Source of the DNA: Drosophila miranda
Taxonomy: Eukaryota > Arthropoda > Insecta > Diptera > Drosophilidae
Assembly: GCF_003369915.1 (NCBI RefSeq)
Contig: NW_022881625.1
Location: 1,860,001 to 1,924,000, forward strand
Direction: 5' to 3'
DNA: 64,000 nucleotides
Position numbers and translations under genes: made by a program. Positions 32,276 to 45,262 of the stretch are shown one piece after another. The notes under the pieces were generated by a model. That model was not told where the DNA came from and ran no database searches. It saw nothing but the letters and a program-made list of their open reading frames with translations. Within the stretch, counting starts at the first letter, position 1, and each line of letters begins with the position of its first letter.

Positions 32276-35200
32276 ATGCCACGCGGATCCACTGCCAGAA
32301 GAGGACGACGACGACGAGGACCACACGGCGTCACAGCCAGGGATCGCCCCAAATCAGCCATTTCCACTGCCAGCTCCGACAGCGCCGCCGACAGCGAAGC
32401 CAGCGCCGACAGCGCAGCCACCGGCACCGTGGCAAACGCAGCGATACTGAGACGCCAATCCACCGACTCCGCCACCTGGTTGGAGGCACTTCCTCCAATT
32501 CCTGGACCGGCTCCAGCCACCATTACCGGGTATGTGAGGACCACATACCATGCCGACACCACCATCACGGCCACTCCGGCCACAAGCCCCATCCCCGACC
32601 CCGACCTGCCCTGCCCCAACAGCTGGGCGGCCATTCCCAATCTCACCAGCCAGGAGCAGTTCCAGATCGGCGACTGGGTGGAGGCGGTCCATACCCAGGA
32701 ACGCCAGCAGCAGCAGCAGCAGACCATCAGCAGCAGCAGCGGTAGTCGCCAGCTTGAGGCATTGGCGGCGTCGGCAGCGGCAGCGGCGTCAGCCAAAGCA
32801 CCGCAATGTCAAGCCAAGCCAAGCCAAGCGGTACCAAGCGCGCCAATAATTCCGCTTCCCACCCTCCAACACACACAGACACGTATCGATGCACCGTATG
32901 CCGATGCATCGTGTGGAGAGAGCCGGAAACAGCAAGGAGCGAGAGAAGGCGCAAAGAGAGAGCGGGTAACGACCACGTACCAGCGACAGTACGAGAGGGC
33001 ACTCGAGCAGCCTCTGCACGAACAGCAGCCAACAAAAGATTCGTGTTCGAGTGCCCGTTCGGGAGCGAGTTCGAACTCGAACCACAGCCATGGCACAAAC
33101 CCCGCTCGATCGGCCACAGCAGCGGTTCCAAATGCAATGCACACAGCCAATACCACAACCACAACCACAAAAACAATGATGACATACATCAGCACACAAA
33201 CAGCGACATCAAACACAAAAACGACAACTACGATTACGTCGGCAGCCAGACGACGATGCCTGCTAACAGCAATGTTAACAGGCGGACCCCCACCCCCCGC
33301 CGCCAGAGGAACATCAGCAGCAGCAGCAAACACATCAACAACAACAACAACATCAGCCAACGGCAACAAACACAGCCAATACCGATGATATCCCATCCAC
33401 CTCTGCTGCAGCAGCGGCCCGTTCGCCACTGAAGCGCGTCCGCGCCGAGGTGGATGATGATGATGACGATGATGACAGTGATGTTATGGTTGTTGAGTTT
33501 GATGACGATAATGACGACGACAACTTGGATGCCAATCATGCATCGGCCAAACGACGACTCCGGGAAAGTACCAACCAACAGGCAAGCAAATCCCATATCC
33601 CCCTAATTCAAAACCATCCCTATCATCACCAACAATCAAACCAGCAACAACATCAGCGGACAATTACACAAAATGCCCCTGCCCCCGCCCCTGCCCCTGC
33701 CCCTGCCACTGCCACTGCCAATGCTCCACTAGCTCTACCTCACTCACCTGCAAATGCAACTAGTAGTTGCGGCACAGGAACCCACAGCAGCAGCAGCGGC
33801 GGCGGCGTTGGGCTGCTCCAGCTGCCCTCCCTGAGTATGCCCAATGCCAGACAAATTCGGATGCTGCAGCGACAGCACCAACCAACAACAATTATTCCCC
33901 CCCCCCATCATTCTGCCAGCTGTCCCCGACATTATGCCCATTCTGGACAAGCTGCAGAATGACCCGAGGGTGGGCAACAGTAGCTATCACACCAAGCTCA
34001 TCAGCCGCAATGGTGTCCGTATCCAGGCCCGCGACATGGCTACCAGGGATGCCATCATGGCAATCCTGGGCGATGGCGGCGGCAACGAGGCGATGACTGG
34101 CCACTACACACACCAGCACAAGAGTGACCGTGGGCTACGGATCGTCGTGCGAGATCTCCACCACTCCATAAGCACCCAACTAATAACAAATCAGATGGCC
34201 GAACTGGGCTATTCAGTTAAATTTATTAGAGCCATTAAAGCGAGATCCGATGGACAGCCACTCGACCAGTTCGAGTTGGAGATAGCCCCCAAGCCGGATG
34301 AAAGCCACCACGATGTCCTCCAATTAACCCAGCTGGGCAACCAGTTGGTGATCGTTGAGAGGCAGGCCAAGCCGGTGGACCCAGCCCAGTGCCCTACAGA
34401 TGTCAGGCTTTTGGGCACACCCGCACCTACTGCAGGCGTTCATTCGTCTGTATGAAGTGTGCGGGTGCCCACGCGTCCACGGCATGTGCCAAGCCAAGGG
34501 CAGACGCCCCTAAATGCGCCAATTGCCAGGGCGCCCACATCAGCGCCTACAAGGGATGTCCGGCATTCAAGGCAGCAAGGGGCCGCCTTCTGTCGCACCG
34601 AGTGGCCATGCAGGAGTTGCGTCGCAAGCGCAGCTCGCTTCTGCAGCCATTGCCAGAGCAGCAGCCACCAGCAAAAACAACACCAGCATATCCAGGGCGC
34701 CGACAGCAGCAGCAGCAACAGCCAGCTCAAACGCCAGCCAATCCCTGGCGCGGACAGCAGCAGCAGCAGGCAGCATGGACGCCACTCAATGTCTCCTCTC
34801 CTGGGCGACGAAGAGGACAATAACATCAGCAGAAGCAGAAGCAGCAGCAGCCAATTCAGACAAAAAAACAGACACCTGCTGCCTCTGGCCCACGCACTGG
34901 GCGACGACGTCCAGAGCAGCCATTGAGCCGTTCCCAGGCACCACAACAGCAGCAGCTACAGCAGCTGCAACAGCAGCCGCAGCGCGAACAACAACAGCGA
35001 CAGCAGCAGCAGCAGTTTGCCAACAACCGCTCCCGGCAGAAGATGCAGCCGAAACGCCAATCTTTCGAGGGATCCTGCAGCCAGGCACTGTTGGAGAATA
35101 CGCAGAGGATGACGCGATTGGAAAAGAGGCTGGAAGTGATGATGTCACTACTCACCTCGCTCATCCAATCCCAGGCAGTGACGGCAACTCCAGCAGTTCC

Positions 35201-35447
35201 AGAAACATCGGAAAATCCACCAACAATGGCAGCAGCAACAGTGGTTGCCCCACCACGATCACAGCCACCACAAAAAACGTTAGGGCCAACGCCAGCCGCC
35301 ATTCCAGAGACGGATCCTGAAATGGATGAAGAAAATGATGACGATGAGATGTGGACAGATGACGACTCCATGGATGACATTAAGGCCTACTCCCGCAACA
35401 TGAGGTACCATCTTGACAACCAGATATCCTGGAACGCTGTGTACTAA
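32276..35447 (+). pseudogene. T3 gag: jockey-type Gag with three CCHC knuckles (frameshifted)
   Basis: In order: a basic N-terminus from the ATG at 32276; a region with EQFQIGDWVEAVHTQE; poly-Q; Q/N/H-rich sequence; PLKRVRAE and a poly-Asp tract near 33450; and Ala-Pro repeats. Then comes the conserved Gag domain (LRIVVRDLHHSISTQLITNQ, near 34137), the knuckles CHRCQAFGHTRTYC (broken here by one extra base near 34391), CMKCAGAHASTAC and CANCQGAHISAYKGC, a long Gln-rich stretch and the acidic end before SWNAVY. Frames also change at a C run near 33898-33907. The open pieces together would make roughly 1000 residues. Such Gags carry telomeric element RNA to chromosome ends in Drosophila; that role is inferred here. 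Confidence 0.7.
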
Positions 35448-35579
35448 TTGGACACATCTCTGCCACTGCATTGGATTAAATGACAAATGCATATCACTCG
35501 CATGCCACAACAAAAATGAACAACGGACGCTGCCGCCATCAAAGCATTCAGAGTGCCATGTGTACCTGGAATGGAAATA

Positions 35580-36190
35580 CACACACACACACAAACATCC
35601 ATTTCACTTGGGCGGCCGGACCTGTGCCGTTCGAGTTATGTGTGTCGTGTCCGCCATCGTCCTTAGTTGGTGGCCGGATCCAGTGCCATGGCATTCAGAG
35701 TGCCCTATGGTCCTGGAAAAGGAAAAAAATCCATCAGCCACACATACGAAAAAAAAGGGCTCTCAAAATACTTACCGCCAGCCATTCAGACACACACACA
35801 CAAACACTTGGGCGGCCGGACCTGTGCCGTTCGAGTTATGTGTGTCGTTGTCCGCCATTGCCCACAGCTGGTGGCCGGACCAGTGCCACTCGCTCTACAT
35901 TAGGGCCACAATTGCCGACGCACACACACACAAACATCCATTACACTTGGGCGGCCGGACCTGTGCCGTTCGAGTAGGTGTGTCGTTGTCCGCCATTGCC
36001 CACAGCTGGTGGCCGGACCAGTGCCACTCGCTCTACATTAGGGCCACAATTGCCGACGCACACACACACTCACATCCATTTCACTTTGGCGGCCGGACCC
36101 GTGTCGCCACAGTTATATGTGTGCCGTCTACTCCTGGCTCCCAGCTGGTGGCCGGACCAGTGCCACTGGTTCTCCAAGAGGGCAGCCACA
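35580..36190 (+). repeat. T3 3'-UTR tandem repeats
   Basis: Four to five degenerate units with (CA)n runs starting near 35580, 35790, 35920 and 36058, each followed by GGCGGCCGGACC and GGTGGCCGGACC blocks. Unit lengths differ because of an AAAGGAAAAA-type spacer near 35715-35785. More units are present than in T1. Confidence 0.75.
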
Positions 36191-37591
36191 GCCACAACGA
36201 CGACGACGAGGTGCTAATTGCACCTACTTCTGACGACTTCGGATGACGCCAATTTCGACGACCAGGGGGGACGACGGGGTCGGCCGGTATGCAACGCAAT
36301 GTCTTTACAAGCATTGTGTTTTGCTATGCCGGCCGATGCTCCGCTGTTTCTTGTCTTCCCTGCAATTATAGAAAAAAAAGATATAGACATTATTGTAAAT
36401 TGTTATGTTTATTGTAAAATTGTAAACGTAAATCAATTGTACCTGTTTTGTCTCGTCTTTGTTCCAGTGTAGTATCTCTTTTATTACCTGTTTTTCCGTC
36501 GTCTTCACTCCAGTCTACTACTTATCTGTATTGTTATTTCTGCAAGTGCTTGTCTCTTTTTTATTTTAGTGTATTTCCTCTTATTTTCCACGCAAAGCAC
36601 CTGCATTGTTTACCTGTTTCTCTTTATCTATTCCTCAATTGACTACGTGTTACAACACTGCACTTTCTGAATTTTCGATCTCATTTCTTTAACCCCTTCT
36701 TCCCCCCCCCCCCCCCATTGTTATTTTCGTAATTAGTGCGGTTCTCCGACACCCCACTACAAAAATATTACAATCTGTGATAAAAATCTTCGGCGGCAAC
36801 GGTGCTGACAATTGATTATCGGTTTCAAATCGACTTTCAAATCAGCATCAGTTGCCGCCACACCACCATCACTACGGCCTAAATTGAGCCAAAAATGCTA
36901 GTCTTCGCATAAAACAATTACGCCCCCTATAAACTGCCCGCCCACATGTACATGCTACATTCCTAGTCGTCTGCCCTCAGCAGCCGGCAAGGGTAGTAGA
37001 GGGGACTGAAGACCACACACCGCATTACAGCCAACAAAACATCAAGTTGACGAACTCACAGGGGATTGCAAATCAAATTTTAAGTTAGGGAGAATTACAA
37101 AGAAGAGACAGCATACTTTCGAGCGTGGCCCCACTTTACTTTCTAGACTCACACCACACACACACACACACACACTTGACACACTATTACACACACTTGA
37201 CGAGTCCTCTCCCCCCTCTTGACAATTCGTACTTTTGGAGCCTTTTGCCCCGATCGTGGAGTGGTCTCGAGTCTGGGTCTCTGTCCAAACAAAAAGTCGT
37301 GTCGTGAACGTTGTGGAGTCGAGACGTGTTCGAGGTTTAGTTTAGTCCCTCCGTCAAAGTGCCGAATATTTTGTGTCTCTCTCTTTTTCCCTAGCCCCCC
37401 CCCACCCCCCTGCTGGCTGCGGGCCTATTTCGAGGTTACAAGTGTTTCGTTGCTGCAGTATTATATGTTTGTAAAGTTTATTGTGCCATCAAATGTACTA
37501 GTGTGTGTTTGAAGTGTCGTTTAACGTTTAATTGTAAAACAAACACAAAAATGTACATAAATTAAATTAAGACATATACTGCCCAACAAAA
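36191..37591 (+). other. T3 distal 3' UTR
   Basis: Non-coding and collinear with T0. It has a C run near 36703, the hairpin at about 36792-36859, (CA)n near 37155, and the junction ACTGCCC-AACAAAA followed by the T4 leader. Confidence 0.7.
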
Positions 37592-38929
37592 TATTAATAA
37601 GGCAACGCGCTTGGTTGCTGGCGGCTCACACCCCAGCCTCTCAGCCCCTCCCTTGCTGGAGCACTGAGAGCGCTCAACCCAAAGCGGGTATATATTGAAA
37701 AAAAAAAAATAAAAAACTGTGTGAATAATTTGGCTTGACAAAAACTCCACTCGCGTCGGTCGAAAAATTTATTACCAAACCCACCCAAAGCCAATCCAGC
37801 GCAGCTATGCCACGCGGATCCACTGCCAGAAGAGGACGACGACGACGAGGACCACACGGCGTCACAGCCAGGGATCGCCCCAAATCAGCCATTTCCACTG
37901 CCAGCTCCGACAGCGCCGCCGACAGCGAAGCCAGCGCCGACAGCGCAGCCACCGGCACCGTGGCAAACGCAGCGATACTGAGACGCCAATCCACCGACTC
38001 CGCCACCTGGTTGGAGGCACTTCCTCCAATTCCTGGACCGGCTCCAGCCACCATTGCCGGGTATGTGAGGACCACATACCATGCCGACACCACCATCACG
38101 GCCACTCCGGCCACAAGCCCCATCCCCGACCCCGACCTGCCCTGCCCCAACAGCTGGGCGGCCATTCCCAATCTCACCAGCCAGTAGCAGTTCCAGATCG
38201 GCGACTGGGTGGAGGCGGTCCATACCCAGGAACGCCAGCAGCAGCAGCAGCAGACCATCAGCAGCAGCAGCGGTAGTCGCCGGCTTGAGGCATTGGCGGC
38301 GTCGGCAGCGGCAGCGGCGTCAGCCAAAGCACCGCAATGTCAAGCCAAGCCAAGCCAAGGGGTACCAAGCGCGCCAATAATTCCGCTTCCCACACTCCAA
38401 CACACACAGACACGTATCGATGCACCGTATGCCGATGCATCGTGTGGAGAGAGCCGGAAACAGCAAGGAGCGAGAGAAGGCGCAAAGAGAGAGCGGGTAA
38501 CGACCACGTACCAGCGACAGTACGAGAGGGCACTCGAGCAGCCTCTGCACGAACAGCAGCCAACAAAAGATTCGTGTTCGAGTGCCCGTTCGGGAGCGAG
38601 TTCGAACTCGAACCACAGCCATGGCACAAACCCCGCTCGATCGGCCACAGCAGCGGTTCCAAATGCAATGCACACAGCCAATACCACAACCACAACCACA
38701 AATACAATGATGACATACATCAGCACACAAACAGCGACATCAAACACAAAAACGACAACTACGATTACGTCGGCAGCCAGACGACGATGCCTGCTAACAG
38801 CAATGTTAACAGGCGGACCCCCCCCCCACCACCGCCGCCAGAGGAACATCAGCAGCAGCAGCAAACACATCAACAACAACAACAACATCAGCCAACGGCA
38901 ACAAACACAGCCAATACCGATGATTACAC
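37592..38929 (+). mobile_element. T4: 5' part of a T element, cut at an inversion junction
   Basis: Leader and the first 1.1 kb of gag (ATG at 37807). A TAG at 38185-38187 interrupts the N-terminal frame (LTSQ-stop-QFQIGDW). The other long frame is open from 38337. At 38929, in ACCGATGA, the T sequence stops and an inverted cassette (knuckle repeat, - strand) begins. Confidence 0.75.
37807..38929 (+). pseudogene. T4 gag, N-terminal fragment with nonsense codon
   Basis: The sequence is collinear with T1 gag 1340-2457 and T3 gag, with the basic N-terminus, the poly-Q block and the Q/H/N-rich part, and it ends before the poly-Asp tract. The TAG at 38185 stops the frame that begins at the ATG. 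No knuckles are present, so it is a non-functional fragment. Confidence 0.65.
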
Positions 38930-39973
38930 AGACGAAGCCGCGTTGACAGAAGTTGTTAAACCGCCGCAACTTTGGCATTTAGCTGGGTGCGGTGGACGAA
39001 ACCACCGCACTTTACACAGACGAAGCCGCGTTGACAGAAGTTGTTAAACCGCCGCAATTTTCGCATTTAGCTGGGTGCGGTGGACGAAACCACCGCACTT
39101 TACACAGGCGAAGCCGCGTTGACAGTAGTTGTCTGTGGTTTAAGAAATCTTTGTGTTTTATGATTCTCTTTGTGGTTTGTGATTTGAATATATGTTTAGT
39201 GGCGCACAGAATTTTAATTTACATTGGCGAGAAAGAGGAAATAAAGCTTGTCGGTAGTGGTTGGGAAGGGGAATGTGAATGTGTGTGGGGCGAGTTGGGA
39301 AAATGGCTGCTTGGCTTGGCGTCGGCATTTTAATGTATTCCTTATTGGCGTTAATTAAAAATTTTTAACAGTTTAGTTGGGCGGCAAACAAGTTAAGGGG
39401 CTCGTTAGTCGCCCGACGTGTCACACCGCTTCATCTGCCTCGTCGATCATCTGTAACTGTATCTGTATCTGTACAAAGGAGCCTAGAATTTCTTAGATCT
39501 GTGTTCTTCTACCATCCTCTACATGGATTGGTTCCACATTAATCCTAAAGATGCACAAATTTTATAGCTTGAACAAAAAAAAAAAACACATACAATAATC
39601 GCATATCACATATTATGTTTTTTGTGGAGAGGGGGAGGGGGAGGGGGAGGGTTCCAAAGTATTTACACGGTCCAATGTTTGCACGGGTAATATAATGGAG
39701 ATTCTCTTGGTAAAGATTTTATTCGTAATTTATTCGCCCAACTATCGAGAAAGACTCGCGTGTGCCGTACGATACGATCCATTACGATACGATATCGTCT
39801 GTGGGCTATTGACGTGTGCATATGTATGTACAATCCGAAGAGAGGATTACTCTTGTTTTGTTCTCTTTCCTAGATGATAATATCGTATCAGTGGTTCTGG
39901 AAGGGGGTGCTTAAACCTACGACGAAAGCTATAATCCAGTGGATGGGTCGGAATAGGTGTCCTGTTCCTCCGC

Positions 39974-40572
39974 TCAGACATAGACCTCTCCTGTCTTGGC
40001 CTCGGGAATGTGTTTGGCGAGGGTTGAGGTAGCACTCGTGGCCGTTGCCGTGGCGCCGCTCTGGGGCAGGGCGATCGTGCCACCGGATGAAGAGTTGTCC
40101 ACTGTATCCACTGTGGGGGCTCCTGCCGAACGCACCGAGGAGCGCACTGTGGGGTCGTGCAGGTTGAAGCTCAGACTGAAGCTGTTGTTCCGCGAAATGT
40201 TGCCGTTGCCGCCGTTCAGGGGCTTCACGGACAGGAGGGCCGTGGTGGTGATGCCGCCGCCGCCGCCCGCACCCGGCCCCACGGTCATGCCGTTGCTGGA
40301 GCCACTGTTGCTGTAGCCGTCCTGCTCCTGGGCCAGGTCCACGATGGACAGGGACGAGGGGAAGCGCTGAATGGAGAACGAGACGGGGATCGTGGTGATG
40401 ACGTCATTGGGCTCGTAGCCACTGGCTGTTGTCGTGATGGTCGGCAGCTGGGCGTTCGCCGCTATGGGAAGGATGCTCAGGGTCCCCGTGGGAATGGTGT
40501 ACCCGCCGCCGCTGCTGTTGGCCATGGTGAAGGGAAACGACAGCGTGGTGATGTTCGTGGCAGCGGAGAGGG
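39974..40572 (-). pseudogene. EVYV terminal exon, copy M1
   Basis: The frame MANSSGGG.. to GEVYV is open for 183 residues (40525 down to the stop at 39974), and it remains open upstream to the acceptor-like TTCCGTAG. It is one of two full-length copies with an unbroken frame. Compared with M4 it lacks one Gly/Ser pair and carries a His for Gln change. Identity unknown. Confidence 0.4.
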
Positions 40573-40658
40573 CTACGGAATCGAGAATCGAAGGGAGAGA
40601 GATTGTGGTTGGAGTATCTGAATCTGCATCTGCGGGAGTATCTGTGCCCGGTACTCAC

Positions 40659-40877
40659 TGCTGTGAACTCGCTGTAAATGATGACCACTGCGGGCAGGGT
40701 CAACGCCTTGACGCAGCACATGAGGAACCCAAAGAAGAGCCACGCGATCTCCCCGCAGGTGGAGAAGCGGAAGAGCTGCAGGAAGCCGATCGGCTGTGTG
40801 GGCTCCAGTCCTGCGGCCACCGGCGCCTCATCCAGGGACTTGCCATCGGTTGTCGTCGTGCCAGAAGCCTCGTCCTT
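40659..40877 (-). pseudogene. Mdr65: Mdr65 exon 1, copy M1, start codon lost
   Basis: Collinear with copy P, but the ATG is AAG (plus strand CTT at 40875-40877). The remaining 72 codons and the GTGAGT donor are intact. The sequence reads IGFLQLFRFSTCGE, like M2 and M3. Confidence 0.75.
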
Positions 40878-41634
40878 CTATCGGTACGACGAAGGACGGA
40901 GGAATAGTGTTACTCGAGCCAAGACCCGCGATTTATTCACAGACACGGACAGAGACAGACGGCACGCAAAGGTTAATTCAATTACTGCCACACTCTCAGA
41001 GGCATGTATCTGTATCTGTGGCTGTGGCAAGGGTACAGCAGCTACTTTGTATCTTTTGCCATAGTTCTCTCTCATTGACCCGCGGGGTTAACGAGTAATA
41101 GAATCTACCGTTTATTATTGGACATTCCAACGCCAATTTGGAGCGATTCGATTCGATTCCCTTTCAGAGGCCCGTACAGAAATCTGTGTGGCGCCATTCG
41201 CCCCCTGCCCCTCTCCTTGTCGTGGGATGGATGATCACCTTTTAATTGATTTTCAACACTTTGATCCTTCAGATACTGTATCTATGCACTGATTTCTGCA
41301 GAAGATCCGTTACTGCTCACTCGGACCGCCCAAGCGCGACTGCTGGAACACCGTCCGCGGAGCCACCCATTTATGTTGATTCCCCGATGTGGATGCTGGA
41401 CAGAGTACTCGGGCTTGGGCATGAGTACTCGTGAGTGTATCGTATCAACCGCTCGCTTTGGGGTTCACAATTCTAATTGATCTCCGCTTTCCGCTCTTGG
41501 GGTAGGTTCCGCCGAAAGAGGCGCTTCAATTTACAATGAGAGCAAAAGAGACATTCTGTAGAGGGTTTTTCTTTTCTTTGCTTTTCTTTTCTTTATTCTT
41601 TTTCTTTCATTTGGAGGGTGGAAGGTGCAACAAT

Positions 41635-42339
41635 CTAAAACGGAGGCAGACTCTTGAGCCTCCTGCTGGTGCGCAGCACGAATGGTGCCGGCTGATTTGT
41701 ACCGGCATTTCCTCCAGCGGGAACGACTTCGGGAGCAGCTACGGGAGCGACTGCGGGAGCGACTCCGACCGACTCGCCTTCATCGTCCGAGCCCCCGAGC
41801 ATTACGCTGTCCAAAGTAGTGCGGGACGCCCGCAGTGTCATCATGTGCCGGGTGCTGCGTTCGCCCAAGGTGTTGCGCACCTTCAGGCAGCTCTTCTGCG
41901 ACAGGGTTCTTTGTTTTTCGCCCGTATCCAGGGCGAGGACGCGGCGCTGGCACTCGCCGAATGCCACGGCATGGCTGCTGGTGGGCCCGTCGTCCTCATT
42001 GCCGGGCCGTTCAAAAATTGTCTCTAGACCGGTGGGCCTCGACTTTGCGATGGTCTGCGATGGCGCCTGAGAACCGGTGGTCGGCGTCAGGCTGGGCTTC
42101 TTGGCCAGGCGGCTGGGACTAAGACTGGGCCTGGCGGCGCTCTGGCTCTTGCTCTTGCAGGCGCGCGGCGGCATTTGGCGCCGAACCATAGTCGCGGTTG
42201 CCACAGATCCTGTATCCCCCGGTATACTCCCGGCTGAAATGAGACGAAATGAGAAATGAGTTACGACTGTCCGATGGCCGCAGAACCGAGTACTTCCTTT
42301 ACCTTTAGCTTTGCCTTCAAGTTTTTTCTTTTCAGGCAT
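41635..42339 (-). CDS. Gene 1 copy M1 (intact, 211 residues)
   Basis: Exon 1 is 42303-42339, the intron 42234-42302 (69 bp, GT..AG), and exon 2 is 41635-42233. The frame is complete. It differs from copy P by K4 in place of A3-K4 context (MPEKKK), by GEKQRT in place of GEKKRT, and by four extra residues in the VGVAPAVAPVAAPE segment, which M4 also has. Upstream on the - strand lies the fused T leader, so any transcription from T would read into it. Confidence 0.55.
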   Translation of the reverse strand: MPEKKKLEGKAKGKGSTRFCGHRTVVTHFSFRLISAGSIPGDTGSVATATMVRRQMPPRACKSKSQSAARPSLSPSRLAKKPSLTPTTGSQAPSQTIAKSRPTGLETIFERPGNEDDGPTSSHAVAFGECQRRVLALDTGEKQRTLSQKSCLKVRNTLGERSTRHMMTLRASRTTLDSVMLGGSDDEGESVGVAPAVAPVAAPEVVPAGGNAGTNQPAPFVLRTSRRLKSLPPF

Positions 42340-43392
42340 TTCTCGTATCTTTTTCCGGCTTTTCCGTCTCCTGGGTAAACCTTTCGACTTCTCAAACGAG
42401 CAACGAGCAACGAGCCTCTTTGGGTTGAAGGCTCTCAGTGCTCCACAGGGGAGGGGCTGAGAGGCTGGGGTGTGAGCCGCCAGCAACCAAGCGCGTTGCT
42501 TTATTAATATTTGTGGGCAGTATATGTCTTAATTTAATTTATGTACATTTTTGTGTTTGTTTTACAATTCAACTATTGAGTCTCAATACCCACGCTACAA
42601 GGAGTGGAAACAGCAGCCGAGAGAGAGAGCGATCCCAATACCCACGCTACACGAAGGAGAAGCAGCAGCCAGAACAAGAGCCACGAAGAGGGGAATAGTC
42701 GGATCTCTCCCACTCCGACCAGTGACGCCGATGTGATCAACAACTCTCCCCGGCCAGCCCGAAGCCAACGCCTACAAGGGAGACCGAGAGAGAGGCCGCC
42801 GTCGCGAAACTGAGAGAGAGTTTTTCATTTAAAACAATGGGGGGAGCAGCACCGGAACCAGATCCCACAGGAACCACGACGAGCATCACTAGCATTAATA
42901 CCGACGTCACACGAAGGGGAAATCGCAGCCAAGAGAGAGCCAGGGCTGGAGCGATCCCATACCTTTGTCACACGAAGGGGAAATGGTAGCCGAGAGCGAT
43001 CCCAATACCCACGCTACAAGGAGGGGAAACAGCAGCCGAGGAACTCCAGCGCCACCGCTCCTATACGCCGTCTACTTATTTGTATATGTACTAAATTCAA
43101 ATAATACATGCCATATTTTACATTTTACATGTAGTTGCAGTGTTTTTGGCTGAACAATGGGAAGGTAACACTAGTTACAGTAGTGGTAGGTATTCGGTAT
43201 TTTTTACGCAAGTATTTTGAGTAAAGAAAGTTAAGGTAACACTAGACTTAACATTAACATGTGTTTTCTTTTACAATGGATTGCGTCTTTTCAGTCCGTT
43301 CCCGTCCTCGGAGCGGGCTTCATATAAGTGGCGGCGCAAGGCTGATCCTCATATCAGCATCAGCATAGGCCCTGTAGTTGGATGGGTGCGTA

Positions 43393-43640
43393 CCGCCGCA
43401 ACTTTGGCATTTAGCTGGGTGCGGTGGACGAAACCACCGCACTTTACACAGACGAAGCCGCGTTGACAGAAGTTGTTAAACCGCCGCAACTTTGGCATTT
43501 AGCTGGGTGCGGTGGACGAAACCACCGCACTTTACACAGACGAAGCCGCGTTGACAGAAGTTGTTAAACCGCCGCAATTTTCGCATTTAGCTGGGTGCGG
43601 TGGACGAAACCACCGCACTTTACACAGGCGAAGCCGCGTT
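43393..43640 (-). repeat. 88-bp knuckle repeats in M2 (three units)
   Basis: Same unit and hairpin as at 22410-22675, in inverse orientation. Unit number varies between cassettes: about two in M1 and M3, and three in M2, M4 and P. Confidence 0.7.
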
Positions 43641-44510
43641 GACAGTAGTTGTGTGTGGTTTAAGAAATCTTTGTGTTTTATGATTCTCTTTGTGGTTCGT
43701 GATTTGAATATATGTTTAGTGGCGCACAGAATTTTAATTTACATTGGCGAGAAAGAGGAAATTAAGCTTGTTGGTAGTGGTTGGGAAGGGGAATGTGAAT
43801 GTGTGTGGGGCGAGTTGGGAAAATGGCTGCTTGGCTTGGCGTCGGCATTTTAATGTATTCCTTATTGGCGTTAATTAAGAATTTTTAACAGTTTAGTTGG
43901 GCGGCAAACAAGTTAAGGGGCTCGTTAGTCGCCCGACGTGTCACACCGCTTCATCTGCCTCGTCGATCATCTGTAACTGTATCTGTATCTGTACAAAGGA
44001 GCCTAGAATTTCTTAGATCTGTGTTCTTCTACCATCCTCTACATGGATTGGTTCCACATTAATCCTAAAGATGCACAAATTGTATAGCTTGAACAAAAAA
44101 AAAAACACATACAATAATCGCATATCACATATTATGTTTTTTGTGGAGAGGGGTAGGGGGAGGGGGAGGGGAGGGTTCCAAAGTATTTACACGGTCCAAT
44201 GTTTGCACGGGTAATATAATGGAGATTCTCTTGGTAAAGATTTTATTCGAAATTTATTCGCCAACTATCGAGAAAGACTCGCGTGTGCCGTACGATACGA
44301 TCCATTACGATACGATATCGTCTGTGGGCTATATATGTATGTATATTGATGTGTGCATATGTATGTACAATCCGAAGAGAGAATTACTCTTGTTTTGTTC
44401 TCTTTCCTAGATGATAATATCTAATCAGTGGTTCTGGAAGGGGGTGCTTAAACCTACGACGAACGCTATAATCCAGTGGATGGGTCGGAATAGGTGTCCT
44501 GTTCCTCCGC

Positions 44511-44957
44511 TCAGACATAGACCTCTCCTGTCTTGGCCTCGGGACTGTTTTTGGCGAGGGTTGAGGTAGCACTCGTGGCCGTTGCCGTGGCGCCGCTCTG
44601 GGGCAGGGCGATCGTGCCACCGGATGAAGGTGGTGATGCCGCCGCCGCCGCCCGCACCCGGCCCCACGGTCATGCCGTTGCTGGAGCCACTGTTGCTGTA
44701 GCCGTCCTGCTCCTGGGCCAGGTCCACGATGGACAGGGACGAGGGGAAGCGCTGAATGGAGAGCGAGACGGGGATCGTGGTGATGACGTCATTGGGCTCG
44801 TAGCCACTGGCCGTTGTCGTGATGGTCGGCAGCTGGGCGTTCGCCGCGATGGGAAGGATGCTCAGGGTCCCCGTGGGAATGGTGTACCCGCCGCCGCTGC
44901 TGTTGGCCATCGTGAAGGGAAACGACAGCGTGGTGATGTTCGTGGCAGCGGAGAGGG
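44511..44957 (-). pseudogene. EVYV terminal exon, copy M2, internal deletion
   Basis: About 153 bp are missing compared with M4 (from after GGGGGITT to before SSGGTIAL), and the downstream frame is shifted. The same deletion is present in M3. Confidence 0.45.
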
Positions 44958-45043
44958 CTACGGAATCGAGAATCGAAGGGAGAGAGATTGTGGTTGGAGT
45001 ATCTGAATCTGCATCTGCGGGAGTATCTGTGCCCGGTACTCAC

Positions 45044-45262
45044 TGCTGTGAGCTCGCTGTAAATGATGACCACTGCGGGCAGGGTCAACGCCTTGACGCA
45101 GCACATGAGGAACCCAAAGAAGAGCCACGCGATCTCCCCGCAGGTGGAGAAGCGGAAGAGCTGCAGGAAGCCGATCGGCTGTGTGGGCTCCAGTCCTGCG
45201 GCCACCGGCGCCTCATCCAGGGACTTGCCATCGGTTGTCGTCGTGCCAGAAGCCTCGTCCAT
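45044..45262 (-). pseudogene. Mdr65: Mdr65 exon 1, copy M2
   Basis: An intact 73-codon exon with ATG at 45262 and a GTGAGT donor. It carries a Leu for Phe change near the end (IIYSELTA) shared with M3. No further Mdr65 exons are present. Confidence 0.75.

Larger units (their letters stand above)
32060..37591 (+). mobile_element. T3: most complete HeT-A-like gag-only element (5.5 kb)
   Basis: It is bounded on both sides by oligo(A)/leader junctions. The layout is a 216-bp leader, a gag region (32276-35447), tandem 3' repeats (about 35580-36190) and a distal 3' UTR. There is no endonuclease or RT anywhere between the junctions. The gag-only plan, the very long 3' UTR, the head-to-tail joining and the A/C-rich sense strand together match HeT-A. 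The protein itself is of jockey type. T3 serves as the reference copy for this window. Confidence 0.75.
38930..42573 (-). other. Cassette M1 (inverted, 3' end truncated by the junction)
   Basis: Read on the - strand from 42573: T tail and leader, gene 1, spacer, Mdr65 exon, EVYV exon, 3' UTR-like DNA, and the start of the knuckle block (38930-39135, a little over two 88-bp units). The CCTTCGTGT-repeat end block is missing because the unit is cut at 38930. It is close to cassette M4 in sequence. Confidence 0.75.

Noticed and set aside
33890..33910. Programmed frameshift at the C run in T gag
   Set aside because: Run length differs between T3 and T6, and long C runs are prone to sequencing and assembly error, so there is no basis for a programmed event.
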